A stretch of 64,000 nucleotides of DNA. It comes from GCA-002726655 sp046582185. GTDB lineage: Bacteria; Pseudomonadota; Gammaproteobacteria; Pseudomonadales; Azotimanducaceae. How positions within the stretch are numbered: the first letter of the stretch is position 1; the number at the start of each line of letters is the position of its first letter. The stretch spans positions 186,001 to 250,000 of the forward strand of contig JAYGEX010000019.1 of assembly GCA_046582185.1 (NCBI GenBank). Direction: 5' to 3'. A program made the translations under genes and the position numbers. Of the stretch, positions 56,541-64,000 are shown in pieces. The notes beneath the pieces are model-generated. The model was not told the origin of the DNA and ran no database searches. It saw nothing but the letters and a program-made list of their open reading frames with translations.

Positions 56541-57550
56541 TCGAGTTGCATCATGGAACAGTTGATACCACTACCGATTCCCATCAGGGCAACCTTGTCG
56601 CCTTTCTTTATGCGTCCAGCTTCGACCGCTTTGGCCAGAGTCGTTGGCAGGGACGCAGGGCCAATATTGCCAAATTCATCATAGGTAATGAATATTTTGT
56701 CTTTATCCATTTTCAGTCTGTTGGCGAGCTGGTCGGTATTGGCATGACTAACCTGGTGCACTATGTACTGATCCATATTGGCGAAATCCCAGCCGAGATA
56801 ATCCGTCGCGCGGGTTAGTGTTTTTTCGGCAAGTTCCACTCCTGCCAATAACAGGTTCTTGGCATCGGTGGTCATGCCATCACGTTGACCTTTGCACAGT
56901 TGATTGTGCTCTGTTGCCGCGACCGTAATACCACCAAAATATTTTGGCTTTTCTGGCATCAGTTCTTTTCGTGCCAAGACCATTGCCACCGCACCGCTGC
57001 CCAGGGTGAGCGTTGCCAGGTTATTCCTAAAGTCTTCAGAATCTGAATCCGGTTTCAGAAGAGAGCAGATTGTATGGTCAACAACGTGCCGACTATTTTC
57101 GCCATCCACGATCAGACCGTAGTCAATCTGGCCTCTCTCAATCATGTTGCCAATGACCTGCATGCCATTCAGAAACGCGAGGCAGGCATTACCGATATCA
57201 AAATTCATGCAGGTGTCCGGCATCTTTAGATTACCGTGCACAAGGGCTGCCACGGCGGGCTCAATATAGTCCTTACACACGGAGGTATTGATCAGAACGC
57301 CAATTTGATTCTTGTTGATATCAGCGGCGGAAATAGCCTTCTTGGCGGCAATGGTCGCCACATCAGAAGGTTGAACGTCCTCAGACCAGACATGCCTCGC
57401 TTTAATGCCAGTCAGCATTTCGAGCATGCCCGGCGTTATGCCGAATGTTCGAAATTTGTCTACCAGGCGCATCTCTATTTCTTCCGAAGTTACCCGGATA
57501 GGTGCATCTTCATAGCTCAGTGATGCAACTACGACGTTCTCAAACTTCAA
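56534..57550 (-). CDS. oleA: OleA, acyl-CoA head-to-head condensing enzyme
   Basis: A thiolase-fold enzyme of about 338 residues. The catalytic cysteine is in IGNACLAFLNG, the histidine in YIVHQVSHANTDQL and the asparagine in EFGNIGPASLPTT, an intact Cys-His-Asn triad. OleA joins two acyl-CoAs head to head into a beta-keto acid, the first step of long-chain olefin formation. The frame is open to TTG 57616, but TTG 57550 is preferred: AAGGA lies six bases upstream and the resulting start (LKFENVVVASLSY) matches other OleA N-termini and lengths. It begins the oleABCD operon, divergent from the MFS gene. Confidence 0.92.
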   Translation of the reverse strand: MKFENVVVASLSYEDAPIRVTSEEIEMRLVDKFRTFGITPGMLEMLTGIKARHVWSEDVQPSDVATIAAKKAISAADINKNQIGVLINTSVCKDYIEPAVAALVHGNLKMPDTCMNFDIGNACLAFLNGMQVIGNMIERGQIDYGLIVDGENSRHVVDHTICSLLKPDSDSEDFRNNLATLTLGSGAVAMVLARKELMPEKPKYFGGITVAATEHNQLCKGQRDGMTTDAKNLLLAGVELAEKTLTRATDYLGWDFANMDQYIVHQVSHANTDQLANRLKMDKDKIFITYDEFGNIGPASLPTTLAKAVEAGRIKKGDKVALMGIGSGINCSMMQLEW

Positions 57551-57651
57551 TTCTGATCCTTGCTTGTGTTTTGTCAGGATCGCGTATTGTACGTTATTCT
57601 GGCTAGAAGAATGCAATTCCTGATTAGCGCATGAAATAGAGCCATTCGGCC

Positions 57652-57677
57652 TGTTTACGCGGCTTGTCTACGCGGAC
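57652..57677. repeat. 13-bp tandem duplication
   Basis: TGTTTACGCGGCT (57652-57664) is directly followed by TGTCTACGCGGAC (57665-57677), in the leader between oleA and the divergent MFS gene. Confidence 0.5.
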
Positions 57678-57705
57678 ATTGTCTCAAGTACGAAATGTAC
57701 GTAGC

Positions 57706-58923
57706 ATGCGCGACATGTCAACAATGCGATCGCAATATCTCTGGTACATGGCCGGGGTCACGAGTTTTGTAATACCACTGGGAATTCAGACGATATTATT
57801 CCCATGGCTGATAGCAGTAAAACTACAAGCAAGCGCTGGCCAACTCGGCTTTGCCCAGATGAGTACCCAGCTACCGGCTCTGGTACTCATCCTATTTGGT
57901 GGGCTTCTGGCTGATCGAGTTGATCAGCGCAAAATTCTCATCATCTTTCACATCATAGCGGCCATACCGGCAATGGGTTTGGCCTTACTTTTATATTATT
58001 CCCTCCTCAGTTATTGGGTGCTGATCGCTTATGCGCTTGCCATGGGTACTGTTATGGCCTTTATCCAGCCGGCGCGGGATGGCATGCTCAATCGAATAGC
58101 GGGCGATCAGCTACAACGGACGGTCACGATTACCATGGGTTTAACCTTTGGTGCCCAAATTTTCGGCTTTGTAGCCGCCAGTTTTGCAGACTCACATGGG
58201 CCAGTTGTCCTGCTGCTGTTGCAAGGCGGCATCCTGTTGTTTGGAGCGATAATTTCATTAAAGTTGACGCCCTATACGCCACCGCCTCAGGAAGTTGGGT
58301 CCGCCAGTAAATTCTCCCAAATCAAGGAGGGCATAAGGATTGTTGTCAGCTCAGCTCGTATGGCTCCAACCTTTGTTCTGATGATGGCCTTGAGCTTCTT
58401 TTACGGTGGCAGCTTTATGGTGCTCAACCCGATCATAGTACGTGATGTTTATGGTGGAAGTGCGGTGGAGATATCCATGTCCTTTGCATCATTTATGGTG
58501 GGAACAATATTTGCGACCGTTGTTTTGGTCTCAAGAGGCGGCATTAAAAAGCAGGGCCTGGCAATGATGCTGGCTATGTTTGTTGGTGGCATCTTTTTGT
58601 TGGTAGCGTCGATCGGGCTTCCATTTTATGGATATTTGACGATGATATTCCTCTGGGGATCATGTGGCGGCGTTATGATGAGCATGGGCCGAACGGTAAT
58701 GCAGGAATCGGCACCTGTGGAATATCGAGCGAGGGTGATTTCCGTATTCTCCCTGGCTAACCTCGGTGGCATGCCGCTTGGCGCCTTGTTCATGGGAAAT
58801 TGCGCGACTTTTATTGGGCCACTAAATACCCTTATAGTTGCCGTCCTCGGCATATGGTTTGTTCTTGTGGGCGTATGGTATCGAACCAATCTCGCGCAGA
58901 TTGAACCCTTGACCAATCCATAG
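57706..58923 (+). CDS. MFS transporter (exporter type)
   Basis: About 405 residues with 11-12 membrane segments. Family features include GGLLADRVDQRKILI (the loop-2 motif between segments 2 and 3) near residue 80 and PARDGMLNRIAGDQLQRTVT, found in enterobactin exporter (EntS)-like and macrolide exporter-like proteins. The frame is open from TTG 57664, but the first 14 residues look non-native; ATG 57706 (MRDMSTMRSQ) or nearby ATGs fit better. It is divergent from oleA and lies 126 bp from the broken HlyD gene; substrate unknown. Confidence 0.85.
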   Translation: MRDMSTMRSQYLWYMAGVTSFVIPLGIQTILFPWLIAVKLQASAGQLGFAQMSTQLPALVLILFGGLLADRVDQRKILIIFHIIAAIPAMGLALLLYYSLLSYWVLIAYALAMGTVMAFIQPARDGMLNRIAGDQLQRTVTITMGLTFGAQIFGFVAASFADSHGPVVLLLLQGGILLFGAIISLKLTPYTPPPQEVGSASKFSQIKEGIRIVVSSARMAPTFVLMMALSFFYGGSFMVLNPIIVRDVYGGSAVEISMSFASFMVGTIFATVVLVSRGGIKKQGLAMMLAMFVGGIFLLVASIGLPFYGYLTMIFLWGSCGGVMMSMGRTVMQESAPVEYRARVISVFSLANLGGMPLGALFMGNCATFIGPLNTLIVAVLGIWFVLVGVWYRTNLAQIEPLTNP

Positions 58924-59049
58924 TTGAGCGCTCCTAAATTGATCTTAAGGTGAAATTCCTGTGCCTGTGTCCGTGGACTGTCCGGACGGACACTTTTAAA
59001 AATAAAAATCCCTATATATCAATGAGTTAATACTTGGCACGAACAATGG

Positions 59050-60110
59050 ATGCTTTTCTGTGAGCCAACACAGGAACTCAGCTTGATAAAAGATACATCA
59101 GAACAGGATAGGGTTATTTCCCAGCACCATATTCCCTGGTACAAGAAGCCAATTCGACTGATTGTAGTTGGGGCTGCCATTGTGCTGGTGGTTGTTGCAT
59201 ATCCTAATGTTCAAAAAATGAGAGGGACCCAGCTCTCGGTTGCCGCAGACAAGGTACGTCTAACGACTGTAATAAGGTCCAATCTAGTTCGTGATGTCGC
59301 AGTGCAAGGCAAGATTATTGCCGCAGTAAAACCAATGCTCTTTAGCCCTGCCGCGGGGCGTGTATCCCTGATGGTACGGGCTGGCGATTCCGTATCACAA
59401 GGCGACTTGATTGCCCGGATAGACAGTCCGGGACTAATGAGCCTGCATCAGCAGGAATTAAGCACGCTACAAAGTTTAAGCTCCGAAGTAGATCGACAAG
59501 AGATACAGACGCGCACAGAACGTCTTGAATTGCGCCAGCAACTTGATATGGCCGAGGTTGCACTAACGGCCGCCAATCGTGAGATGCGCCGCGCTGTAAT
59601 CGCCTTCGACAAGAACGTTATTTCACTTCAAGACCATGAGAAGGCGACCGATGATTTATACAAGGCGGAGCTTGAATTCAGACATCGAAAGGACGAGAAC
59701 GTGCTCCGCTTTGAGCGGCTGGACCTCGAACTTAAAATCCGCAGCCACGAATTGAATCGCCAGCAGTTTCTTGTCGATGACTTGTATCGAAAGGTTGGCG
59801 AGCTTTCAATTGTCTCACCAGTGACCGGCGTTGTCGGCAATCTTGAAGTAAATGAAAAAGATGCTGTGACGATTTACCAGCCAATCCTGTCCGTGGTGGA
59901 TCTGAGCGCATATGAAGTTGAAATTGATGTCCCGGAAAGTTTTGCCGACGATTTATCTCTGGGCTTGGATGTAGAGATTCAAAAAGGCGATGAGACGGAC
60001 TGGGGCTAGCGCTCTGCCGCGAGATCATCGAAGCTCATGATGGGCAAATGAGTCTTGCCAATATTGACAGCGGCGGCCTTGAAGTTTGTTTTAAGATTCC
60101 GGTTGTTTGA
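59050..60110 (+). pseudogene. HlyD-type adaptor joined to histidine kinase remnant
   Basis: From 59050 a cytoplasmic tail, a membrane segment (LIVVGAAIVLVVVAYP) and the first lipoyl half (PAAGRVSLMVRAGDSVSQGD) are followed by a coiled coil and the second half (ELSIVSPVTGVVGNLEVNEK). The adaptor frame then stops at TAG 60007-60009, well short of the usual end. From about 59997, another frame reads GLGLALCREIIEAHDGQM and GGLEVCFKIPVV to TGA 60108-60110, the C-terminus (G2 box) of a sensor histidine kinase. A deletion joined the two genes. Neither product can be functional in full length. Confidence 0.82.
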
Positions 60111-60123
60111 TTTCCTAACTTCT

Positions 60124-60147
60124 GGATCAGTACCCGGATCAGTACAC
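60124..60147. repeat. 12-bp tandem duplication
   Basis: GGATCAGTACCC (60124-60135) and GGATCAGTACAC (60136-60147) are adjacent, in the gap after the histidine kinase remnant. Confidence 0.6.
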
Positions 60148-60215
60148 GCGGTAGTTCTCTTTCAACCAGAAATAATTCAAAGTCTTTGCGGGCAGGTAAT
60201 TTCTAGGCTACTTTA

Positions 60216-60968
60216 ATGTCATCTCATTGCCCGGTGTCCTACATGACGCGAACGTTTGGTAGTAACTCTCTCCCTGGTTTCGCCGCGATTCTATTCGCTG
60301 GCTTTGTTGTGCTGTTAAGCGACACGGTTGTGGCGGAAGATCTTTCTAAAAAAGAATTATCTACAGAAGATTTCTCTCAGGAATATCGCTGGCAGGAGAA
60401 GAGAAATGATGACGGTATAGCCATCTATACCAAAAAAGTAAAAGGCTCAAAACACAAAGCTGTACGTGCAGAAATGATCATATCAGCATCACTCAACTCG
60501 CTGGTTGGGCTGATCATGGATACCTCGTCTTGTCATGACTTGGCCAAGTTGTGTAGAGAAGCAACCGAACTGGAAGTGACGTCCGAGACCGAATTGTTAA
60601 TCTACTCATACAATGATGTGCCGTGGCCGGTATCTGACCGGGACGCCGTATCCAAAGTAGTGTGGACGCAGGATCCCGAGAGCCTGACTATCTCGATGAT
60701 GGCTACGGTGATTAATTATGATCTACCGGTAAATAACAAAGTCGTGCGTATCACTTCTGGCAATACCAGCTGGCAATTTGAACCACTGGGTAATGGCGAG
60801 GTACGCGTGACCACAGAAGCCCATATCGATCCTGGTGGCCCCACGCCCACATGGCTGACAAACATGCTAATTGTGGATTCACCGTTTGATACCATGCGAA
60901 ATTTCAGGCGTATTGCGGCATCTGGTAAATACGAGCGGAGTGAATTCGAGTTTATTACAGAGCCTTAG
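60216..60968 (+). CDS. Exported START-domain protein
   Basis: A 250-residue protein with a signal peptide (hydrophobic FAAILFAGFVVLLS) and a START-type lipid-binding fold: WQEKRNDDGIAIYTKKVKGS, KAVRAEMIISASLNSLVGLI, SYNDVPWPVSDRDAV and TWLTNMLIVDSPFDTMRNFR. START domains carry lipids or hydrophobic ligands. The pattern VPWPVSDRD is conserved in bacterial members near fatty acid or hydrocarbon genes. A periplasmic lipid-handling role is inferred. Start: ATG 60216, or the downstream ATG 60243. Confidence 0.82.
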   Translation: MSSHCPVSYMTRTFGSNSLPGFAAILFAGFVVLLSDTVVAEDLSKKELSTEDFSQEYRWQEKRNDDGIAIYTKKVKGSKHKAVRAEMIISASLNSLVGLIMDTSSCHDLAKLCREATELEVTSETELLIYSYNDVPWPVSDRDAVSKVVWTQDPESLTISMMATVINYDLPVNNKVVRITSGNTSWQFEPLGNGEVRVTTEAHIDPGGPTPTWLTNMLIVDSPFDTMRNFRRIAASGKYERSEFEFITEP

Positions 60969-61007
60969 ACGTTGCCCATGGGCGACAGTGATATCTCAAA
61001 TGATTCA

Positions 61008-61031
61008 CTACTGACGGTACCCTGTCAGTAG
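61008..61031. terminator. Hairpin after START gene
   Basis: CTACTGAC (61008-61015) and GTCAGTAG (61024-61031) form a perfect 8-bp stem with an 8-base loop, about 40 bp after the stop. No T-run follows, so it is only a possible transcription end or mRNA stabiliser. Confidence 0.4.
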
Positions 61032-61080
61032 CCCGGTGCTAAGGTGCATACCCCCAATAGAAAAAGCGAGGAGAGTGGCG

Positions 61081-61458
61081 ATGGGTGCATTAGAAGTGGG
61101 TATGGCGATGGTATAAATGGTTGCTCAAGGACGAGAAAGTGAGCAAGCTTTTGTAACTCAGTACTATGCGAATAACATAGTCAGCATTGAAGGGCGGGGT
61201 TCCGATGAAATGCCTGTAAATATTGAAGGCATCGAGGCAATACGGGCTAAGCATAACTGGTGGTATGACAATAATGAAGTCCATGGCACAACGGTAGAAG
61301 GTCCTTATGTTGGCCATCGTGAAGATCAGTTTGTCCTCAAAATTACGATGGATATTACGCCAACGGGAGGCGAACGTAACCAAATGGTAGAAGTCGCGCT
61401 CTTTACCATCAAGGATGACAAGATAGCTCAGGAAGAATATCTGTATTTAATGGCGTAG
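61081..61458 (+). pseudogene. SnoaL/NTF2-like protein with early stop codon
   Basis: ATG 61081 has a strong GAGGAG about six bases upstream. The frame MGALEVGMAMV meets TAA at 61114-61116 and continues without a shift as MVAQGRESEQAFVTQYYANN to 61458. The 113-residue remainder (FVLKITMDITPTGGERNQM, TIKDDKIAQEEYLYLM) is a complete-looking SnoaL-like fold, and ATG 61117 directly follows the stop, so restart there could give a nearly normal protein lacking 12 residues. The stop is probably CAA or AAA mutated to TAA. Substrate unknown. Confidence 0.65.
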
Positions 61459-61491
61459 TTGTTCAAGAGTCCGGGTCGCAAATGCCAGGGC

Positions 61492-61535
61492 CGGAGTAAA
61501 GTGCCGCATAAAGACGGTGTGCGGTCTTTACTCCG
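61492..61535. terminator. Strong hairpin between convergent genes
   Basis: The 10-base arms CGGAGTAAAG (61492-61501) and CTTTACTCCG (61526-61535) pair perfectly; inside, CCGCA (61504-61508) pairs with TGCGG (61520-61524), with a small bulge. It lies between the SnoaL-like gene and the convergent LLM oxidoreductase gene and probably ends transcription from both sides, although no long T-run follows. Confidence 0.6.
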
Positions 61536-61544
61536 ACGCCAGCG

Positions 61545-62549
61545 CTACCCCTTATTTATGGCTGACAGATCCTGTATCAAATCAGCCGGTAATTCAGCGC
61601 CGCAATCTAAGGTATCAGATACACCGCCAAACCGCTGCTGAACGGCACTGGCAATTTCATCAAATCGACCGACAGCTGCAAAGAGCCGGACAATATCGTC
61701 GGAAATCTCCAGCGTCATTTTCTCCCACTCTCCTTTTTTGGACAGATCGTTGAGCTTGTGGCCCAGGTCTTCCAGACCATGAGCTTCGAATACTGGCCAA
61801 TACGATGGTGTGGAACCATAGAATCCCACGCGCATCCTGACCCATTCAAATTTTTTGCTAACGGCTTCATCATCAATTCCCGTAACAACGAACCCACCAC
61901 CGGAGATCTCAAATTCGTCACGATTGCGCCCGGAAGTACCGAGTGCCTTATCGAGACGTGGAATGACGACTTCATCCAGATAGCGGCGGGTGCAAAATGG
62001 ATGCAATTGAACGCCATCACATTCTTCGCCGGCTACCTTCATCATTGCCGGGCCAACCGCTGCGATTTGTATGGCAGGGCGTTTCGTTGATAATGGGGGT
62101 GGTGTAAAATTAGGTGTCATAAGAGAGAAGGTGTAATGCTCTCCCTTGTAATTCAGTTTCTCGCCATTTTGCCAGCATGACCAAATTGCCTTTAGGGATT
62201 GCACGTATTCACGCATTCTAGGGGCAGGGGGGCTCCATGGAACGCTGAAGCGTCGAACGTTGTGGCCCTTTACCTGACTGCCTAGTCCGAGTGTAAAGCG
62301 ACCCTTTGACGCCGCCTGAAGATCCCAGGCCGTGCTCGCCACAGCCATGGGGCTGCGAGCGAAAGCAATGGCAATGCTCGTTCTTAACTGCAATGTAGAT
62401 GTTGTAGTTGCGGCAATTGCATGGGGCAGGAATGGGTCGAATCGATTCTCCTGTGTCGTAAGCCCATAGTAACCACGCGCTTCAAACTCCTTCGTGACCT
62501 CGCTAAGCTCATTCAGGTCTAGACCGGTAATTGATGTAATGATCCGCAT
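61545..62549 (-). CDS. LLM-class F420-dependent oxidoreductase (TIGR03617-like)
   Basis: A 334-residue luciferase-like monooxygenase-fold protein. It starts MRIITSITGLDLNELSEVTK and shows RGYYGLTTQENRFDPFLPHA, IAFARSPMAVASTAWDLQAA and FTLGLGSQVKGHNVRRFSVPW, the last containing the GLG/SQV segment of F420-dependent LLM proteins of the TIGR03617 group. Such enzymes reduce or oxidise substrates with F420 or FMN; Gammaproteobacteria often carry them, yet F420 use here is not shown. Substrate unknown. Confidence 0.82.
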   Translation of the reverse strand: MRIITSITGLDLNELSEVTKEFEARGYYGLTTQENRFDPFLPHAIAATTTSTLQLRTSIAIAFARSPMAVASTAWDLQAASKGRFTLGLGSQVKGHNVRRFSVPWSPPAPRMREYVQSLKAIWSCWQNGEKLNYKGEHYTFSLMTPNFTPPPLSTKRPAIQIAAVGPAMMKVAGEECDGVQLHPFCTRRYLDEVVIPRLDKALGTSGRNRDEFEISGGGFVVTGIDDEAVSKKFEWVRMRVGFYGSTPSYWPVFEAHGLEDLGHKLNDLSKKGEWEKMTLEISDDIVRLFAAVGRFDEIASAVQQRFGGVSDTLDCGAELPADLIQDLSAINKG

Positions 62550-62667
62550 AGCTTTCTCGTTCGATTCTTAGGCAATTAGAAGGTCTAAGTTACCGATTAA
62601 ATACGGGAAAAACCACAGCCTTAACTTTCGCGGTGTTCACCCATCCAATCTTTGCTATTGTGCAGTC

Positions 62668-63357
62668 ATGTGTGGTCGATTTAATACAACTGACGATCCG
62701 TTTGTTCATGCGCTCATGGAGGCGATGGACGTGGATACTAGTTTATGGCCGGTGCGATGCTCTGAGTTCTTTCGCGCGGCAACAACGATTTCTATCGTGC
62801 GGGAATCTGGGAATAAACGTATCGCCCAGGATGCGACCTGGTGGTTATTGCTAGAACCAACCGAGACTGGCTTCAAACCGTCAAAATACACTTCATTCAA
62901 CACTCGCTACGACAAACTTAATACACCGCGTAGCGCAGGGCACAAAGCCTATAGAGAGACGCGCTGCGTTATTGTTGCATCTGGCTTTGGCGAGACGGAA
63001 GGCACCAGATATCACAATTTTCATGCCGTGGATGCAGCGATAGCGTTTGGCGGTTTGTACAGGCAATGGACGCACAAGGGTACGGGTGAGATCGCAACGT
63101 CGTGCTCGATCATCACATTGCCACCCCATGAAAAGTTAAAGCCTTACCATACAAAAGCATCGCCGATGATGTTGCCGCAAGTCGGTTCCTGGATTGATAT
63201 GTGGCTGGATTCAAGGTTCGAGGATGTGAGTCAGTTTGAGCCATTGCTAGAGCCAGCAATGAGACATAATTTTAGCGTTCAACAAATTGACAAGCCCGGG
63301 AAAAGAAACCCATTGGGAGATTCCCTCATTATGTTGGCGGATGAGCAAAACTTTTAA
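62668..63357 (+). CDS. SOS-response-associated peptidase (SRAP/YedK-like)
   Basis: A 229-residue SRAP protein. The start MCGRFNTT places the catalytic cysteine at residue 2, where it is exposed by removal of Met and crosslinks to abasic sites in single-stranded DNA. FNTRYDKL (N), ASGFGET (glutamate of the SGFxE motif) and YHTKASPMMLP (histidine) are the remaining conserved residues. ATG 62668 is fixed by the requirement for Cys2. YedK/HMCES shields abasic sites during replication. The gene appears complete and monocistronic. Confidence 0.85.
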   Translation: MCGRFNTTDDPFVHALMEAMDVDTSLWPVRCSEFFRAATTISIVRESGNKRIAQDATWWLLLEPTETGFKPSKYTSFNTRYDKLNTPRSAGHKAYRETRCVIVASGFGETEGTRYHNFHAVDAAIAFGGLYRQWTHKGTGEIATSCSIITLPPHEKLKPYHTKASPMMLPQVGSWIDMWLDSRFEDVSQFEPLLEPAMRHNFSVQQIDKPGKRNPLGDSLIMLADEQNF

Positions 63358-63466
63358 AGGCTGTGATTGAGGCAGGGCGGCACTTCACTCCGACAATTCT
63401 CGACGGTTTCTAAACAGATCGAGCGCTTTCGGATTAGCCAGTGGGCCGGTATTTTCCCTTACTCTT

Positions 63467-63494
63467 TTCAGAACAGTCTCTTCAGAACAGTCTC
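63467..63494. repeat. 14-bp tandem duplication at the stop codon of the biotin-carrier gene
   Basis: TTCAGAACAGTCTC occurs twice in a row, at 63467-63480 and 63481-63494. It lies across the 3' end of the minus-strand biotin-carrier gene, whose stop codon (63468-63470) is in the copy distal to the coding sequence. Confidence 0.88.
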
Positions 63495-64000
63495 TACCGA
63501 ATTAGGCTCAAAAGAGAGAAGGTCGACCCCGCCGTCAACGAGATCGCCTTTTGCGTAGAATATTTCGCTGATCAGTCCGTCGACAGGAGCCTTGATGGCA
63601 TGCTCCATTTTCATGGCTTCCATGATTACCAGGGTATCGCCGGCACTCACCTTATCACCGGCCTTAACAAGGATATCGACCACCGTGCCATTCATTGGTG
63701 CCTTAAAACCGGAGCCATCATCGTGTTCAACTTCTTCTCCAAGATCGACCACCAGGGCTTTGAACTCGAGGGAGATATTATCGGTGAAGAGGGATATCGC
63801 CGCGGCCGGTTCGTTCTCATGTTCAATGACCACTGCCAGCTGTCTATGGCCGTCGATGGTGGCAGTCAGTTCATTACCCTCAAGACTACCGCTGACGACA
63901 TACGAAGCGTTCTCGAAGCCCATGATATAAGTCTGATGTGCTGTTCGCTCTACGGTGATGACATGTTCCACATCTGCAATAACGATTATCTCCTCAATCA
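63468..64000 (-). CDS. Biotin-carrier end of an acyl-CoA carboxylase alpha subunit (partial)
   Basis: The visible 177 codons are the C-terminal end of a gene that runs past the window edge; the frame is open at 64000, so its 5' end is not seen. The biotin domain is recognised by GSGFKAPMNGTVVDILVKAG and the biotinylation site EAMKMEHAIKAPVDG (lysine of AMKM). Before it lies the hairpin region of propionyl- or methylcrotonyl-CoA carboxylase alpha subunits (TYIMGFENASYVVSGS). The last residues VETVLKRLF are altered by a 14-bp duplication that shifts the frame. Confidence 0.85.
   Translation of the reverse strand, partial: IEEIIVIADVEHVITVERTAHQTYIMGFENASYVVSGSLEGNELTATIDGHRQLAVVIEHENEPAAAISLFTDNISLEFKALVVDLGEEVEHDDGSGFKAPMNGTVVDILVKAGDKVSAGDTLVIMEAMKMEHAIKAPVDGLISEIFYAKGDLVDGGVDLLSFEPNSVETVLKRLF

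Noticed and set aside
10386..61116. Stop codon reassignment as the reason for the many in-frame stops
   Set aside because: TAA, TAG and TGA all occur inside frames and all are used as normal ends elsewhere. Many disrupted genes also carry frameshifts or large deletions. Independent decay is simpler.
1..64000. tRNA, rRNA, insertion sequences, prophage or integron features
   Set aside because: I saw no transposase, integrase or tRNA-like cloverleaf, and the gene content shows no mobile-element signature.

Overview
The window reads as one chromosomal stretch of a gammaproteobacterium with moderate GC and a lipid- or hydrocarbon-using lifestyle. It carries a MipA-type outer-membrane protein, a patatin with an Omp85-type barrel, DUF4136 lipoproteins, AlkB with a rubredoxin, an oleABCD olefin operon, a wax-ester-synthase remnant, four acyl-CoA metabolism enzymes, a Baeyer-Villiger monooxygenase and an LLM-class oxidoreductase. 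A marine origin is plausible, but the family cannot be fixed from sequence alone. I saw no rRNA, tRNA, CRISPR array, prophage or transposase.

Layout. 1-4 kb: MFS transporter, membrane metallophosphoesterase, acyl-CoA dehydrogenase. 4-6.2 kb (minus): PilZ protein and a decayed DUF1631 gene. 6.3-9.8 kb: hydrolase, then a coupled esterase/5'-nucleotidase pair. 10-12 kb: wreck of an RND efflux operon. 11.9-18.2 kb: cupin, yiaW/yiaV-like pair, GNAT, Baeyer-Villiger monooxygenase, SDR. 18.3-25.6 kb: envelope genes. 25.6-29.3 kb: broken symporter/solute-binding fusion and a pseudophosphatase-kinase fusion. 29.4-32.8 kb: AI-2E family protein, broken HlyD/DUF2955 pair, lipoprotein. 32.8-40.8 kb: MscS channel, acyl-CoA synthetase, AsmA-like protein, persulfide dioxygenase-rhodanese, hydrolases. 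40.9-44.3 kb: TPR protein and SoxCD. 44.3-50.6 kb: oxidoreductase, GNAT, broken WS/DGAT, UrcA, two acyl-CoA dehydrogenases, and a 58-residue rubredoxin coupled to alkB. 51.8-57.6 kb: MBL hydrolase and oleABCD. 57.7-64 kb: MFS, broken HlyD adaptor, START protein, SnoaL gene with an early stop, LLM oxidoreductase, SRAP peptidase, and the biotin-carrier end of an acyl-CoA carboxylase.

How the genes work together. Alkane hydroxylation (AlkB/rubredoxin), fatty acid activation and beta-oxidation, head-to-head hydrocarbon formation (OleABCD) and, formerly, wax-ester synthesis form a lipid/hydrocarbon theme. SoxCD and the persulfide dioxygenase-rhodanese indicate sulfur-intermediate oxidation.

Two genome-level patterns stand out. 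First, many genes are broken, either by in-frame stop codons or by deletions that weld the 5' part of one gene to the 3' part of another. Three of the four HlyD/AcrA-type adaptors are clearly disrupted this way. Second, about a dozen intergenic spots hold 12-25 bp tandem repeats, several starting exactly over a stop codon. I found no single obvious new system. The best candidates for something undescribed are these repeats and the pseudophosphatase-kinase fusion.
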